From Hyphomicrobiaceae bacterium (GTDB lineage Bacteria; Pseudomonadota; Alphaproteobacteria; Rhizobiales; Aestuariivirgaceae), in the NCBI GenBank assembly GCA_900298995.1, contig OMIC01000001.1, forward strand, positions 1 through 64,000: a stretch of DNA of 64,000 nucleotides, read 5' to 3'. Shown here piece after piece: positions 18,461 to 27,640 of this stretch (within the stretch, counting starts at the first letter, position 1; the number at the start of each line of letters is the position of its first letter). A model generated the notes under the pieces. The model was given only the letters and a program-made list of their open reading frames with translations. It was not told the origin of the DNA and ran no database searches. The translations under genes and the position numbers were made by a program.

Positions 18461-19147
18461 ATGATCAAGAAACTGGGAGCCGAATTTTTCGGCACGTTCT
18501 GGCTGGTTCTCGGCGGCTGCGGCTCGGCCGTTCTGGCAGCTGGAGTGCCGGAGCTTGGCATCGGCTTTGCCGGTGTGGCCCTCGCCTTCGGCCTCACCGT
18601 GCTGACCATGGCCTATGCCGTGGGCCACATCTCGGGTGCACATTTCAATCCGGCCGTAACCGTCGGCCTCGCCACGGCGGGCCGTGTCGGATGGAATACC
18701 GTTCCGGGTTATGTCGTCGCGCAGGTCCTGGGTGGAACGTTCGGCGCACTGGTGCTTTATCTGATCGCCAGCGGCAAGGCGGATTTTTCCACGGCTGGCG
18801 GCTTCGCCTCGAACGGCTATGGCGAGCATTCACCGGGCGGCTATTCGCTCCTCGCCGCTCTGATCTGCGAGGTGGTGCTGACCGCGATGTTCCTGGTGGT
18901 AATCCTCGGTGTCACCCACAAGAATGCGCCCGCCGGATTCGCACCGCTCGCCATTGGTCTGGCGCTGACCCTCATTCATCTGATCTCGATCCCGGTGACC
19001 AACACCTCGGTCAATCCGGCCCGCTCCACTGCCGTTGCGCTGTTCACGGGCGGCTGGGCCATCCAGCAGCTCTGGCTCTTCTGGCTTGCACCTGTCGTCG
19101 GCGGCGTCATCGGCGCGCTGGTGCACAAGTTCCTCTCAGAGGACTGA
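18461..19147 (+). CDS. aqpZ: Aquaporin Z
   Basis: 228 residues with six membrane helices and both aquaporin half-helices: [14 protein letters not shown] and [15 protein letters not shown]. The N-terminus [21 protein letters not shown] is characteristic of AqpZ. The cysteine and histidine-containing selectivity region and short loops argue for a water channel and not a glycerol facilitator. AGAGGGGAAG precedes the ATG. It has its own 260-base upstream region and stands alone, divergent from the helicase gene. Confidence 0.95.
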   Translation: MIKKLGAEFFGTFWLVLGGCGSAVLAAGVPELGIGFAGVALAFGLTVLTMAYAVGHISGAHFNPAVTVGLATAGRVGWNTVPGYVVAQVLGGTFGALVLYLIASGKADFSTAGGFASNGYGEHSPGGYSLLAALICEVVLTAMFLVVILGVTHKNAPAGFAPLAIGLALTLIHLISIPVTNTSVNPARSTAVALFTGGWAIQQLWLFWLAPVVGGVIGALVHKFLSED

Positions 19148-19158
19148 GAAGGCCACCT

Positions 19159-19195
19159 TCCGAAAAGAAAGGGGGCGGGTCTTCCGACCCGCCCC
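19159..19195 (-). terminator. Hairpin terminator between aqpZ and the dehydrogenase gene
   Basis: A perfect 10-bp stem GGGGCGGGTC (19172-19181) against 19186-19195 has a TTCC loop. On the minus strand it is followed by CTTTCTTTTC, so it best serves the minus-strand operon ending at 19282. On the plus strand it may still stabilise the aqpZ message end, but no T-run follows. Confidence 0.65.
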
Positions 19196-19281
19196 AGTCT
19201 GACACACGGGAGGTTATGCTGTGCGCCGAATCATCAACAGTCCAAGCGCAGTAGACACCTCCACAACCCAAGCTGCAAACG

Positions 19282-20181
19282 TTATTCCAGTCGGGCGGGG
19301 AAACCCGGTGCGCGAAGGTCCGTATGCAGCAGGTCCTCAAGGAGATTGGCAATCTGGGTTGACTGCGCCGCCCCGCCATAGGCCGCCTTGCCCTTCATGA
19401 AAGTCTGCTGGGTCATCGAGGCGAGGTCCAGCGGCACGCCGAACTCCTTGCCGAAATTCATGGCGAAGCCCAGATCCTTGAGCGCCAGGTCCATGGTGAA
19501 GGCGATGTCATAGCTGCCATTCAGGATGAGCTGGCCCTCGGTTTCATGCACGAAGCTCGTCCCTGACGAAGCCGTGATCGCGTGCCACGCCTGCGCGAGG
19601 TCAAGACCGCCGCGCTTGGCCAGCATCAGGGCTTCCGCATCCGCCACGAGATGGATGAAGGCCAGCATGTTGGTAATTACCTTGATCACGGCCGCCGAGC
19701 CGATCGGCCCCATGTGAAAGATCTTCTTGCCGATGGTCTCGAGCGCCGGCTTGTGCAACTCGAACAGATCCTTTTCGCCTCCCACCAGCACGGTGATCTC
19801 GCCGCGCGCCGCAAGATGAACGCCGCCCGTCACCGGGGCTTCGAGCACCTTCACGCCCTTTTTCGCCGCCATGGCTGCGAGGCGCTGCATCTCGTCGCGG
19901 CCATTGGTGGAGTTCTCGATCCAGCTTGATCCGGGCTTCAGCGTGGTGAGGATTTCTGCCAGCACCTTCTCCGAGACAACAGGGGACGGCAGGCAGGTGA
20001 AAACCGCATCGACTTTTGCCGCAAGCTCGGCTGGTGAAGATGCCCATTGCGCGCCATCCTTGATGTGACGGTCAGCAAGCGTCCGGTCGAGGTCGAAAAC
20101 CGTGACCTTGTAGCCCTTCTTCACCAGCGAATGCGCCAGGTGGCCACCCAGATTGCCGAGGCCGATGTAACCGTAATGCAT
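19282..20181 (-). CDS. Beta-hydroxyacid dehydrogenase (3-hydroxyisobutyrate / tartronate semialdehyde reductase type)
   Basis: 299 residues of the beta-hydroxyacid dehydrogenase family. The NAD(P) site is YIGLGNLGGHLAHSLVKKGY. The substrate loop is EAPVTGGVHLAARGEITVLVGG, the catalytic lysine lies in GSAAVIKVITNML, and the C-terminal helical domain contains DLALKDLGFAMNFGKEFGVP. Family members reduce tartronate semialdehyde or oxidise 3-hydroxyisobutyrate. Three bases separate it from the enolase-superfamily gene upstream on the same strand, so a role in sugar-acid breakdown, such as reduction of a semialdehyde, is plausible. Confidence 0.85.
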   Translation of the reverse strand: MHYGYIGLGNLGGHLAHSLVKKGYKVTVFDLDRTLADRHIKDGAQWASSPAELAAKVDAVFTCLPSPVVSEKVLAEILTTLKPGSSWIENSTNGRDEMQRLAAMAAKKGVKVLEAPVTGGVHLAARGEITVLVGGEKDLFELHKPALETIGKKIFHMGPIGSAAVIKVITNMLAFIHLVADAEALMLAKRGGLDLAQAWHAITASSGTSFVHETEGQLILNGSYDIAFTMDLALKDLGFAMNFGKEFGVPLDLASMTQQTFMKGKAAYGGAAQSTQIANLLEDLLHTDLRAPGFPARLE

Positions 20182-20184
20182 GAT

Positions 20185-21387
20185 CTATTCTTCCTTGCGC
20201 AGCGGACGGTTGGTCATTTCGAGATGCAGGTTCGTACCAGTATAGGGATGGGCTTCCGCGACCTGTTCGTCGAGTTCGATGCCAAGACCGGGCTCCGTCG
20301 GAGGGATCACATAGCCATCCTGCCAGAGGATCGGCTTCTTCAGGATCTGCGAGTGGAAGCCACCCCATTCCTCGATCGACTCGAGGATCAGGAAATTGGG
20401 AAGTGAGGCGGCATAATGGATGTTGGCAGCGCCCTCGACCGGCCCGGCATAGAGATGCGGTGCGATCTGCGCATAATAGGTCTCGGCCATGCCGGCGATC
20501 TTCTTTGCCTCCATCAGGCCGCCTACCCGGCCGAGCGCCATCTGCAGGATTGACGCGGCGCGGCACTCGAGCACGCGGGCGAATTCGTATTTCGTGGTGA
20601 GCCGCTCGCCGGTCGCAACCGGAATGGACGTGGCCCGCGCCACCAGAGCCATGTCCTCGGGCTTTTCAGGCGGCGTTGGCTCCTCGAACCAGAGTGGGTC
20701 GAAGGGCTCGATCTTCTTAGCAAACCGAATGGCGCCTGCGGTGGTGAACTGACCATGGGTGCCGAACAGCAGATCGGCCTTGGTGCCAACGGCCTCGCGG
20801 ATCAGCTTGCAGAACTTGACGCAGAGTTCCATCGATTCAAGCGACGGCTGACGCGGGTCGAAGGCCGAATAGGGCGCGGCCGGATCAAACTTGAGGCCAG
20901 TGAAGCCACGCTTCACGTAATGCGCGGCCTGCTCGGCTGATTGCTCGGCATTCCAGAAGATCGACGCGTCGTGCCCCTTGGCCGGATTCGGGTAGATGTA
21001 CGTGTAGGAGCGCAGCTTCTCGTGGACACGTCCGCCGAGCAGCTCGTAGACGGGCTTTCCCACCGCCTTGCCCTTGATGTCCCAGAGTGCGATCTCGAGA
21101 CCGGAGAGCACGCCCATGAGTGAGGGATCGGGGCGGAGCGTGTAGCCTGAGCCATAGGCCTTGCGCCACATGGCTTCGAGATGGAACGGGTCCATGCCCT
21201 CGACATAACGCGAGAATGTGTCCTCGATCATCGCCGTCATGGCCTTGGGCCCGAAACTGGCGCCATAGCATTCGCCGATGCCGGTGATTCCATTGTCCGT
21301 CGTCAGCTTCACGAATGTGAAATAGCGCCCGCCCCAGGAGGGCGGCGGATTTCCGACGATGAAAACCTTGAGGTCCGTGACTTTCAT
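20185..21387 (-). CDS. Mandelate racemase/muconate lactonizing enzyme-family (enolase superfamily) protein
   Basis: 400 residues. The N-terminal capping domain is MKVTDLKVFIVGNPPPSWGGRYF; the barrel contains the KxD-like strand FTGLKFDPAAPYS, a metal-binding region LLFGTHGQFTTAGA, EEP in WFEEPTPPEKPED, and the third metal ligand in VATGERLTTKYEF. This pattern fits acid-sugar dehydratases or racemases of the MR subgroup; the exact sugar acid is unknown. I choose ATG 21387 because GGGAGGG lies about seven bases upstream of it. The ATG six bases earlier would sit directly against that site. It is co-transcribed with the dehydrogenase gene downstream. Confidence 0.85.
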   Translation of the reverse strand: MKVTDLKVFIVGNPPPSWGGRYFTFVKLTTDNGITGIGECYGASFGPKAMTAMIEDTFSRYVEGMDPFHLEAMWRKAYGSGYTLRPDPSLMGVLSGLEIALWDIKGKAVGKPVYELLGGRVHEKLRSYTYIYPNPAKGHDASIFWNAEQSAEQAAHYVKRGFTGLKFDPAAPYSAFDPRQPSLESMELCVKFCKLIREAVGTKADLLFGTHGQFTTAGAIRFAKKIEPFDPLWFEEPTPPEKPEDMALVARATSIPVATGERLTTKYEFARVLECRAASILQMALGRVGGLMEAKKIAGMAETYYAQIAPHLYAGPVEGAANIHYAASLPNFLILESIEEWGGFHSQILKKPILWQDGYVIPPTEPGLGIELDEQVAEAHPYTGTNLHLEMTNRPLRKEE

Positions 21388-21539
21388 GCGCATGCCCTCC
21401 CGCGAGACCTTGTGCTTCTAGCAGGTGGTCACAGGGCCAGGCGATGAAAATTTCTAACCGGTGTTGAGCCGGAAATACTTGTTTTCCATGGCCGAACGGA
21501 TGCAAATGCCAGTGCTCTCTCACCACTGTACGGGGCATC

Positions 21540-23159
21540 GTGGCAGACCGTTTCGACTATATCATCGTGGGCGCGGGATCGGCGGGTTGCGTGCTGGCCG
21601 ACAAGCTCACCGCCGGCGGCACGAGGCGCGTGCTGCTGCTCGAGGCAGGCGGCTCTGACAGGCGCTTCTACGTCCAGATGCCGCTCGGCTACGGCAAGAC
21701 CTTCTATGACGCCCGCGTCAACTGGATGTATCAGGCCGAGCCCGATCCCGGCCTCAATGGGCAGCGCGACTACTATCCGCGCGGCAAGATCCTGGGCGGC
21801 TCCTCCTCGATCAACGCCATGGTCTACATCCGCGGGCACCGCCAGGATTATGAGGACTGGAAATCGGCAGGCAACACCGGTTGGGGCTGGGAAGATGTGC
21901 TTCCCGTCTACAAGGCGATGGAGGGTTATGCGGCCGGCGATCCAGCCTGGCGTGGTCACAACGGGCCGGTGTTCATTTCCGACCTCGGGCATCAGGCACA
22001 TCCGCTGTGCCGGCCGTATATCGAGGCCGCACAAGCGGCGGGCCTCGCCTACACTCCCGACTTCAACGGCGCCGAACAGGAAGGCGTCGGCCTCTACCAG
22101 TTCACCATCAAGGGCGGGCGGCGGCTCTCCGCGGCACGCGCCTTCCTGCGCCCGGCGATGACGCGGAGCAACCTGCGGGTTGAAACACACGCCCATGTCA
22201 CGCGCGTGCTCTTCGAGGGCAACCGCGCCGTGGGAGTTTCTTATACACAACATGGCCAGAACCGCGAGGCGCGCGGCGGCGAGATCATCCTCGCGGGCGG
22301 CGCCATCAACTCACCGCAGTTGCTGCAACTCTCCGGCATCGGCCCGGGGGCATTGCTGCAGTCGCTTGGAATTCCGGTCTTGCGCGACAACCAGAATGTC
22401 GGCGCCCGCATGCAGGATCATCACGGCATCAACTACACCTGGCGCATGAAGGTTCCGACCCTCAATGACGAACTCCGTCCGTGGTGGGGCAAGCTCAGGG
22501 CCGGGCTGCAATATCTTCTGTTCCGGGAAGGCCCGCTGGCGTTGAGCATCAACCAGGGCGGTGGCTTCTTCCGCACCCATGGCGCCATGACCCGACCCAA
22601 TATGCAATTGTATATGCAGGCTTTTTCGACGCTCATCCCGAAACCAGGCGAGCGGCCGATCCTCAATCCGGATCCGTTCTCGGGCCTGTCGCTGGGGCTT
22701 TCCAACTGTCGCCCGACCAGCACCGGTTCGGTGATGATCAAGTCGCCCGATCCGTACGCGCATCCGAAGATCGTGTTCAATGCCTTCTCGACGGCGAGCG
22801 ATGTCGAGGAAATGCTGGCGGCGGTGAAGTTCCTGCGCGTGCTGGCAGCCCAGGAACCGCTGAAAAACCTGATGGCGGAAGAACTTCGGCCAGGACCGGC
22901 AATCACCAGCGACGATGCGCTGATCGATGACTTCAAGCAACGGAGCGGGACGGTCTATCACCATGCCTGCACATGCCGAATGGGTGCCGCCGTAGCCAAT
23001 TCGGTTGTTGATCCGAAGCTGCGGGTGCATGGCGTCGAAGGACTGCGCGTCTGCGACGCCTCGGTGTTCCCCAACCTCATCGCAGGCAACACCAACGCCC
23101 CCGCCATGATGATGGGCTGGCGCGGCGCGGAGATCATCCTGGCGGATGCGCGCGCCTGA
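21540..23159 (+). CDS. GMC-family FAD-dependent oxidoreductase (choline/alcohol dehydrogenase-like)
   Basis: 539 residues starting at a GTG. The FAD-binding motif DYIIVGAGSAGCVLADKL, GMC signature 1 GKILGGSSSINAMVYIRGH, signature 2 GAINSPQLLQLSGIGP, and the C-terminal catalytic region RSGTVYHHACTCRMG followed by NLIAGNTNAPAMMMG are all intact. Family members oxidise alcohols, choline or polyethylene glycol and often pass electrons to the respiratory chain. The gene is divergent from the enolase-superfamily operon across a 150-base gap, suggesting joint control and a linked catabolic role. The substrate is not determinable. Confidence 0.88.
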   Translation: MADRFDYIIVGAGSAGCVLADKLTAGGTRRVLLLEAGGSDRRFYVQMPLGYGKTFYDARVNWMYQAEPDPGLNGQRDYYPRGKILGGSSSINAMVYIRGHRQDYEDWKSAGNTGWGWEDVLPVYKAMEGYAAGDPAWRGHNGPVFISDLGHQAHPLCRPYIEAAQAAGLAYTPDFNGAEQEGVGLYQFTIKGGRRLSAARAFLRPAMTRSNLRVETHAHVTRVLFEGNRAVGVSYTQHGQNREARGGEIILAGGAINSPQLLQLSGIGPGALLQSLGIPVLRDNQNVGARMQDHHGINYTWRMKVPTLNDELRPWWGKLRAGLQYLLFREGPLALSINQGGGFFRTHGAMTRPNMQLYMQAFSTLIPKPGERPILNPDPFSGLSLGLSNCRPTSTGSVMIKSPDPYAHPKIVFNAFSTASDVEEMLAAVKFLRVLAAQEPLKNLMAEELRPGPAITSDDALIDDFKQRSGTVYHHACTCRMGAAVANSVVDPKLRVHGVEGLRVCDASVFPNLIAGNTNAPAMMMGWRGAEIILADARA

Positions 23160-23178
23160 GGCGCGGCATGCCTCGCGT

Positions 23179-23553
23179 CTAGTCCAGAAGGACGACACTT
23201 TCCTGTTCGTTGGGATCGGTCCGTGCAATCACAGCGCGCACCGGCTCATCGGTCGGGTTGTAGGGCTGATGCGGAACGCCGGCCGGAATGTAGCAGAAAT
23301 CACCCGCCTTGATGACCATCACATGCTCGAGCTGCGGGCCATGGCGCATCTCGGAATAACCTTCGAGAACGAAAATCGCCGATTCATGGCTTTCATGGTA
23401 GTGCGGCCGGGCGCTGCTGCGGGGCGGGATGGTCACCAGATGCATGCACAGCCCGGTTGAGCCGGCCGTCTCCGCCGAGATGCCCTCGAAATAGGACAGG
23501 CCCTGCTTGCCCGTCACGGCCGGGCCTGCGCTGATCAGCTTGCAGGATTTCAT
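23179..23553 (-). CDS. Small cupin-domain protein
   Basis: 124 residues of a single cupin barrel. The metal-binding motif 1 is RPHYHESHESAIFVLEG with two His and a Glu equivalent; motif 2 is GDFCYIPAGVPHQPYN. I place the start at ATG 23553, which has GGGGAG upstream; the longer reading adds 23 residues without cupin features. No enzymatic role can be named. It is convergent with the GMC oxidoreductase (19-base gap), so it may belong to the same functional group. Confidence 0.8.
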   Translation of the reverse strand: MKSCKLISAGPAVTGKQGLSYFEGISAETAGSTGLCMHLVTIPPRSSARPHYHESHESAIFVLEGYSEMRHGPQLEHVMVIKAGDFCYIPAGVPHQPYNPTDEPVRAVIARTDPNEQESVVLLD

Positions 23554-23746
23554 GGCGAGAAACTCCCCTTGTATTCCGAGCCTTTGCTTAGCCCAAGGCC
23601 TTGCGCGCCGCAAAGCCATCACCCAGCCGGAAACAGATATTGACTTTCTTCCTATTGTATGCTTTTATTCTAAATTCCCCCAAAGACCCGGAGGTCACAT
23701 GTCCTGTTTCGTCCCGACTGTCGGAGATGTAGCGCCGCCCCTGTGT

Positions 23747-24229
23747 TCAGGCGGTGGTGGCGCGGTGCTGATCACGCAGACGCAGAAGCTGCCAGACGAT
23801 GAAGACGCCGACGGTCTTGCTCGCCACCTCGATGAGGAAGGCAGCGGGCGTCAGGTAGCCGGCAAGATACTGGAAGGCCAGCGTGTCGAGCGGCACGGCG
23901 ATGATGCTCGAGATCAGGATGCGCTGCGAGAGCGGGCGGCGCATCAAGGAATAGACGCCCCAGTCTGCTGTCTCGGAGAGCGCGAAGGCGGTGACGGAAG
24001 CCAGCGCGATGGCGGGATCGACCATGAACCACGTCAGGACGCCTGCCACCGCCGTGCCAAGCAGGATGTAGTGGCCCACTTCGCGCTGCGCATAATCGCG
24101 CAGCACGAAAATGAACCCCACGACCACATTTGCGAGATAGAGATCGCCCAGCGGGGTCGCCCATGGCGGGATCGCCGTGAACATCCAGTTCACGAGAACG
24201 ATCGCCGCGATATAGAGGAGCGTCCACAC
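23747..24229 (-). CDS. VUT-family membrane protein (YhhQ-like, putative queuosine precursor transporter)
   Basis: 160 residues, about five hydrophobic helices. LYLANVVVGFIFVLRDYAQREVGH carries the conserved RD-Q of the vitamin-uptake-like (VUT/YhhQ) family, and VTAFALSETADWGVYSLMRR contains the SE-D-VY motif. YhhQ members import queuine precursors such as preQ0, and that role here is by family only. It lies 12 bases downstream of ndk on the same strand. The protein is shorter than E. coli YhhQ but has the conserved core. Confidence 0.78.
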   Translation of the reverse strand: MWTLLYIAAIVLVNWMFTAIPPWATPLGDLYLANVVVGFIFVLRDYAQREVGHYILLGTAVAGVLTWFMVDPAIALASVTAFALSETADWGVYSLMRRPLSQRILISSIIAVPLDTLAFQYLAGYLTPAAFLIEVASKTVGVFIVWQLLRLRDQHRATTA

Positions 24230-24241
24230 GGGACTACGACG

Positions 24242-24664
24242 TCAGCCGGTAATTTCGCCGGGCTTGAAGACCTGGTTGATCTCGATCTTCGCGTTCTCCG
24301 GCGAGTCCGAGCCATGCACCGAATTGGCTTCGATCGATTCCGCGAATTCCTTGCGGATGGTGCCGGGCGCAGCATTGGCCGGATTGGTGGCACCCATCAC
24401 CTCACGGTACCTGGCGACCGCGTTGTCGCCTTCCAGCACCTGCACCACGATCGGGCCGGAGATCATGAAGGCCACGAGATCATTGAAGAAGGGACGTTCC
24501 TTGTGAACGGCATAGAAAGCCTCGGCGTCGGCCTTGGCCCAGCGCACACGCTTCTGGCCGACGATACGCAGGCCTGCGCCCTCGATCTTGGCGTTGATGG
24601 CGCCAGTCAGGTTACGGCGCGTGGCGTCGGGCTTGATGATCGAGAAGGTGCGTTCGATGGCCAT
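24242..24664 (-). CDS. ndk: Nucleoside diphosphate kinase
   Basis: 140 residues, the standard NDK length, beginning [23 protein letters not shown]. The active-site histidine lies in [12 protein letters not shown] (about residue 117), and the nucleotide site residues [16 protein letters not shown] precede it. It exchanges the terminal phosphate between nucleoside tri- and diphosphates through phosphohistidine. It is a separate unit from the ABC transporter genes upstream by 74 bases, and it may be co-transcribed with the VUT gene. Confidence 0.97.
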   Translation of the reverse strand: MAIERTFSIIKPDATRRNLTGAINAKIEGAGLRIVGQKRVRWAKADAEAFYAVHKERPFFNDLVAFMISGPIVVQVLEGDNAVARYREVMGATNPANAAPGTIRKEFAESIEANSVHGSDSPENAKIEINQVFKPGEITG

Positions 24665-24738
24665 GAATATCCTCGTCGGTTCAGTCTGTTGGGAATGCGC
24701 CGCCGTATAGCCGCAGGCCGCCCGGCTGGCAAGCGCCC

Positions 24739-25482
24739 TCAGAGCCGTCCGGCTTCGATGATGCGCTTGAGGAAGGCCCGGGTGCGCTCTTGCGTCGGAT
24801 TGGCGAAAATCTGGTCGGGCGGACCCTCTTCATGCACCACGCCCTCGGACAGGAAGCACACCTTGGAAGCCACTTCGCGGGCAAAGCCCATTTCATGGGT
24901 GGCAAGCAGCATGGTCATGCCCTGATGTGCAAGATCGCGCACGATGTTCAGCACCTCGGAGACCAGTTCCGGATCAAGTGCGGAGGTGATCTCGTCCAGA
25001 AGCATCAGCTTCGGCTCCATGGCAAGCGCCCGCACGATTGCCACGCGCTGTTGCTGGCCGCCCGACAGCCGGTCGGGATATTCGCGCGCCTTGGCCTCGA
25101 GTCCGATGCGCTTGAGGAGCGCCATGGCCCGGGCTTCGGCCTCAGCGGGCGCAAGCTTGAGCACCTTGATGGGCGCGAGCGTCACATTTTCCAGGACACT
25201 CATGTGCGGAAACAGGTTGTAGCTCTGGAACACGATGCCGACATCGCGGCGCAGCCGGTTGACGTCAACACCCGGGCCCGACACGCGGTCATCCATCAGC
25301 CGGATCTCGCCGCCCTGAATGGGCTCCAGTCCATTGATGCAGCGGAGCAGCGTGGACTTGCCGCAACCCGAGGCGCCGATGAGGCAGACCACCTGATGCT
25401 CGTCGACACTCAGGTTGACGCCACGCAGCACACGCACCGCGCCGAATTCCTTGTGAACATCGCGGATTTCGAGAAAGGCCAT
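24739..25482 (-). CDS. Amino-acid ABC transporter ATP-binding protein
   Basis: 247 residues of the GlnQ/HisP polar amino-acid ATPase type. It has Walker [11 protein letters not shown]-loop [21 protein letters not shown], signature [20 protein letters not shown], Walker [20 protein letters not shown] (DEITSALDP in place of the usual DEPTSALDP) and the H-loop [13 protein letters not shown]. It is the last gene of an SBP-permease-ATPase operon with a three-base gap to the permease. The Ile for Pro change after DE is a mild departure from the consensus and is also seen elsewhere in this family. Confidence 0.92.
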   Translation of the reverse strand: MAFLEIRDVHKEFGAVRVLRGVNLSVDEHQVVCLIGASGCGKSTLLRCINGLEPIQGGEIRLMDDRVSGPGVDVNRLRRDVGIVFQSYNLFPHMSVLENVTLAPIKVLKLAPAEAEARAMALLKRIGLEAKAREYPDRLSGGQQQRVAIVRALAMEPKLMLLDEITSALDPELVSEVLNIVRDLAHQGMTMLLATHEMGFAREVASKVCFLSEGVVHEEGPPDQIFANPTQERTRAFLKRIIEAGRL

Positions 25483-25485
25483 GGC

Positions 25486-26640
25486 TCAGCCCCCTGCCCG
25501 CATGCGGGCATTGTCGCGCTCGATCAGGCGATCGACGAAGCGGGCCTGCGGAATGGTGATGACCACGAACAGGATCGCCACGATGGTGACGGCCGAGAGG
25601 TTGAAGGCATTGGATGCGATAATGCGGGACTGATTGAAGGCATCAATCACGCCCACCACCTGGACAAGCGCGGTGTCCTTCTGGAGGCCGATGAAGTCAT
25701 TGAGCAGCGGCGCCATGATGCGGCGCACCGCCTGCGGCACGACGACGTAGCGCATGGTCTGCATGTAGGACAGGCCCAGCGAGCGGGCCGCCGAAATCTG
25801 GCTCCAGTGGATGCTGTCGATGCCCGCCCGGTAGACTTCAGCCACATAGGCGCCATAGGTCAGCGTCAGGGCCAGGATGCACCACCAGGTCACGGGGATG
25901 CGCGTGGCAGCGCGCTGTTCGGCCACGGTCATCGCCGAGAGGTCGGTGAACAGGCCGACGATGTGGGGAACGATCAGGTCGGGCAGGCCGGAGGTCGGGA
26001 TGCCGAAGCCGATCAGATAGAGCGTCACGATGGCTGGAAGGCCGCGGAAGATGTCGCAGTAGAGAATGGCCAGCGCCCGGATCGGCTGGCCAGCCTTGCC
26101 CGGCATGAGCCGCGCAAGGGCCACGATGAGACCCCACACCAGCACGAGGATCTCGGCCACCACGAAGATGAAGATATTGTTGATCAGGAACTGGCGCGTG
26201 ACCTGCCACCATTTGTCCTCAATCAGCGGCAGATAGAAGAAGGTGTGACCGACGGCCACGTCATTCATCATCACGAAGCTGGCAAATCCCAGGATGATGA
26301 GGGCGAAGGCGCCCCAGCCGAAGGTGAGCCAGCCATGATCGCGCGCCGCTGCGCTGGCGATGCGCGCAGTGACAAGATCGCCCGCCGCAAGCGCCACAGC
26401 CGCCTTGCGGGATTCGCCCATGGCGCGCAATGCCGGCAGGAAGAGAAGCGCCGTGGCGGCCATGGCAAGCCACAGCAACACCTGCCAGACACCACCCGTG
26501 ACGCCAAGTCCTGCGAGGGCCGATGCCACCAGACGGGTCGAGCCATAGGCGGACAGCGTCGCCAGACCGGCAAACAGCAGCGCCGCCAGCGCGAGGCCAT
26601 CGGCGCGCTGCGGCAGGCGGGCGGGAACGGGCTGGGTCAC
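25486..26640 (-). CDS. Amino-acid ABC transporter permease with extended N-terminus
   Basis: 384 residues, against roughly 220-250 for ordinary HisM/GlnP permeases. The C-terminal half holds the core: IFVVAEILVLVWGLIVALARL, DIFRGLPAIVTLYLIGFG, and the EAA loop EVYRAGIDSIHWSQISAARSLGLSYMQTMRYVVVPQA. The first about 130 residues add hydrophobic segments that are not part of the core. No second permease gene is present, so it probably works as a homodimer. Its substrate is presumably an amino acid, judged from the ATPase and the binding protein. Confidence 0.88.
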   Translation of the reverse strand: MTQPVPARLPQRADGLALAALLFAGLATLSAYGSTRLVASALAGLGVTGGVWQVLLWLAMAATALLFLPALRAMGESRKAAVALAAGDLVTARIASAAARDHGWLTFGWGAFALIILGFASFVMMNDVAVGHTFFYLPLIEDKWWQVTRQFLINNIFIFVVAEILVLVWGLIVALARLMPGKAGQPIRALAILYCDIFRGLPAIVTLYLIGFGIPTSGLPDLIVPHIVGLFTDLSAMTVAEQRAATRIPVTWWCILALTLTYGAYVAEVYRAGIDSIHWSQISAARSLGLSYMQTMRYVVVPQAVRRIMAPLLNDFIGLQKDTALVQVVGVIDAFNQSRIIASNAFNLSAVTIVAILFVVITIPQARFVDRLIERDNARMRAGG

Positions 26641-26651
26641 GTGCGTAGGAG

Positions 26652-26678
26652 GTCCCCGCCGGTCAGGCCGGCGGGGAC
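26652..26678 (-). other. Intercistronic stem-loop between binding-protein and permease genes
   Basis: An 11-bp perfect stem (26652-26662 GTCCCCGCCGG against 26668-26678) with a five-base loop and no T-run lies in the 45-base gap. In transporter operons such hairpins protect the 3' end of the binding-protein message, raising its expression over the membrane genes. That role here is inferred. Confidence 0.7.
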
Positions 26679-26685
26679 GCGGGGA

Positions 26686-27528
26686 TCACGGGTTGAAGTA
26701 GGGAACAGCGGCGGGATCCTTACCCCATGCCGCAGCAAGATACCTGGCGCCGAGCTTCGCGACCGTGCCGTCGTCAATCATCGACTGGATGATCTTGTCG
26801 AGCGTGGCGTTGTTGGCATTGCCCTTGGGATAGATGGCGCCATAGGTCTCGCCGGTCTTGTACTGACCCACGACGGCAACCTTGTCCGGATTGGCCACTT
26901 CCTCGGCGAGGACGATCGAGGTGTCGGTCATGGCGGCGTCGATCTGGCCAGCGCGGAGCGCAGTGAACATGTCGCCCTGGTCCGGATAGACCTGCACGTC
27001 GGTGAGGCCCAGTGTGTCCTGCGCGAAGGCAGCTCCGGTCGTGGCCTGCTGGACGCCGAGCCTGGCCGACTTGATGGACTTCTCATCCACGGGCGCATCC
27101 TTGCGGGCAAGGACGCCGATATCGGAATTGAAATAGGGAACCGAGAAATCATGCACCTTCTTGCGCTCGTCGGTGATGGAGATCTCGGACATGGCGAGAT
27201 CGAAACCTTCGGTCTGGCCTGCAATCAGTGCATCCCAGCCGACATTGACCACCTCGAGCTTGTCGAAGCCGGCGCGCCAGGCGATTTCAGCCGCCATGCA
27301 ATACTCCATGCCGTCCTTGATCGTCTCGGGGGCATCGCCGTTCCACCAGATCGGAGCGGGAAGCGACACCTCGACCGTGAGTTGACCGGCCTTGGCGGGG
27401 CTGGCAATGGGAATCGAGCCCTTCTCACCGGTAACTTCGCAATTGCCGATCTTGCCACCAGCCATAGCCGGGCTACTCAGGGCGAAGAGGGCGGCAGCCG
27501 CCAGAACGATGTGTTTCGAGACTTTCAT
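26686..27528 (-). CDS. Amino-acid ABC transporter substrate-binding protein
   Basis: 280 residues with a signal peptide (MKVSKHIVLAAAALFALSSP, cut after AMA). The mature chain is a family 3 solute-binding fold: LTVEVSLPAPIWW, a ligand-loop FDLAMSEISITDERKKVHDFS (the family's standard SxxxIT-R-K...FS motif), LGVQQATTGAAFAQDTLG and YPDQGDMFTALRAGQIDAAMTDT. It is the first gene of the operon and likely the most expressed because of the stem-loop behind it. The specific amino acid cannot be predicted. Confidence 0.9.
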   Translation of the reverse strand: MKVSKHIVLAAAALFALSSPAMAGGKIGNCEVTGEKGSIPIASPAKAGQLTVEVSLPAPIWWNGDAPETIKDGMEYCMAAEIAWRAGFDKLEVVNVGWDALIAGQTEGFDLAMSEISITDERKKVHDFSVPYFNSDIGVLARKDAPVDEKSIKSARLGVQQATTGAAFAQDTLGLTDVQVYPDQGDMFTALRAGQIDAAMTDTSIVLAEEVANPDKVAVVGQYKTGETYGAIYPKGNANNATLDKIIQSMIDDGTVAKLGARYLAAAWGKDPAAVPYFNP

Positions 27529-27640
27529 GCTGGTTACTCCTGTCTGTCACGTGGTGAGGAGGAGTAGACGGTAAAAACGGCGTCAGGGCAAGGGGCATCG
27601 CCCAAGACAGCGCCGCCGGAGCGGTGTAGGATCCCGGGTC

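Noticed and set aside
23690-23760. GGAGGT followed by ATG at 23699 on the plus strand
   Set aside because: The frame runs antisense through the VUT and ndk genes without any domain, so the ribosome-binding-like sequence is taken as coincidence.
24790-27567. A 925-residue plus-strand open reading frame
   Set aside because: It is antisense to the whole ABC transporter operon, lacks recognisable motifs and reflects the high GC content.
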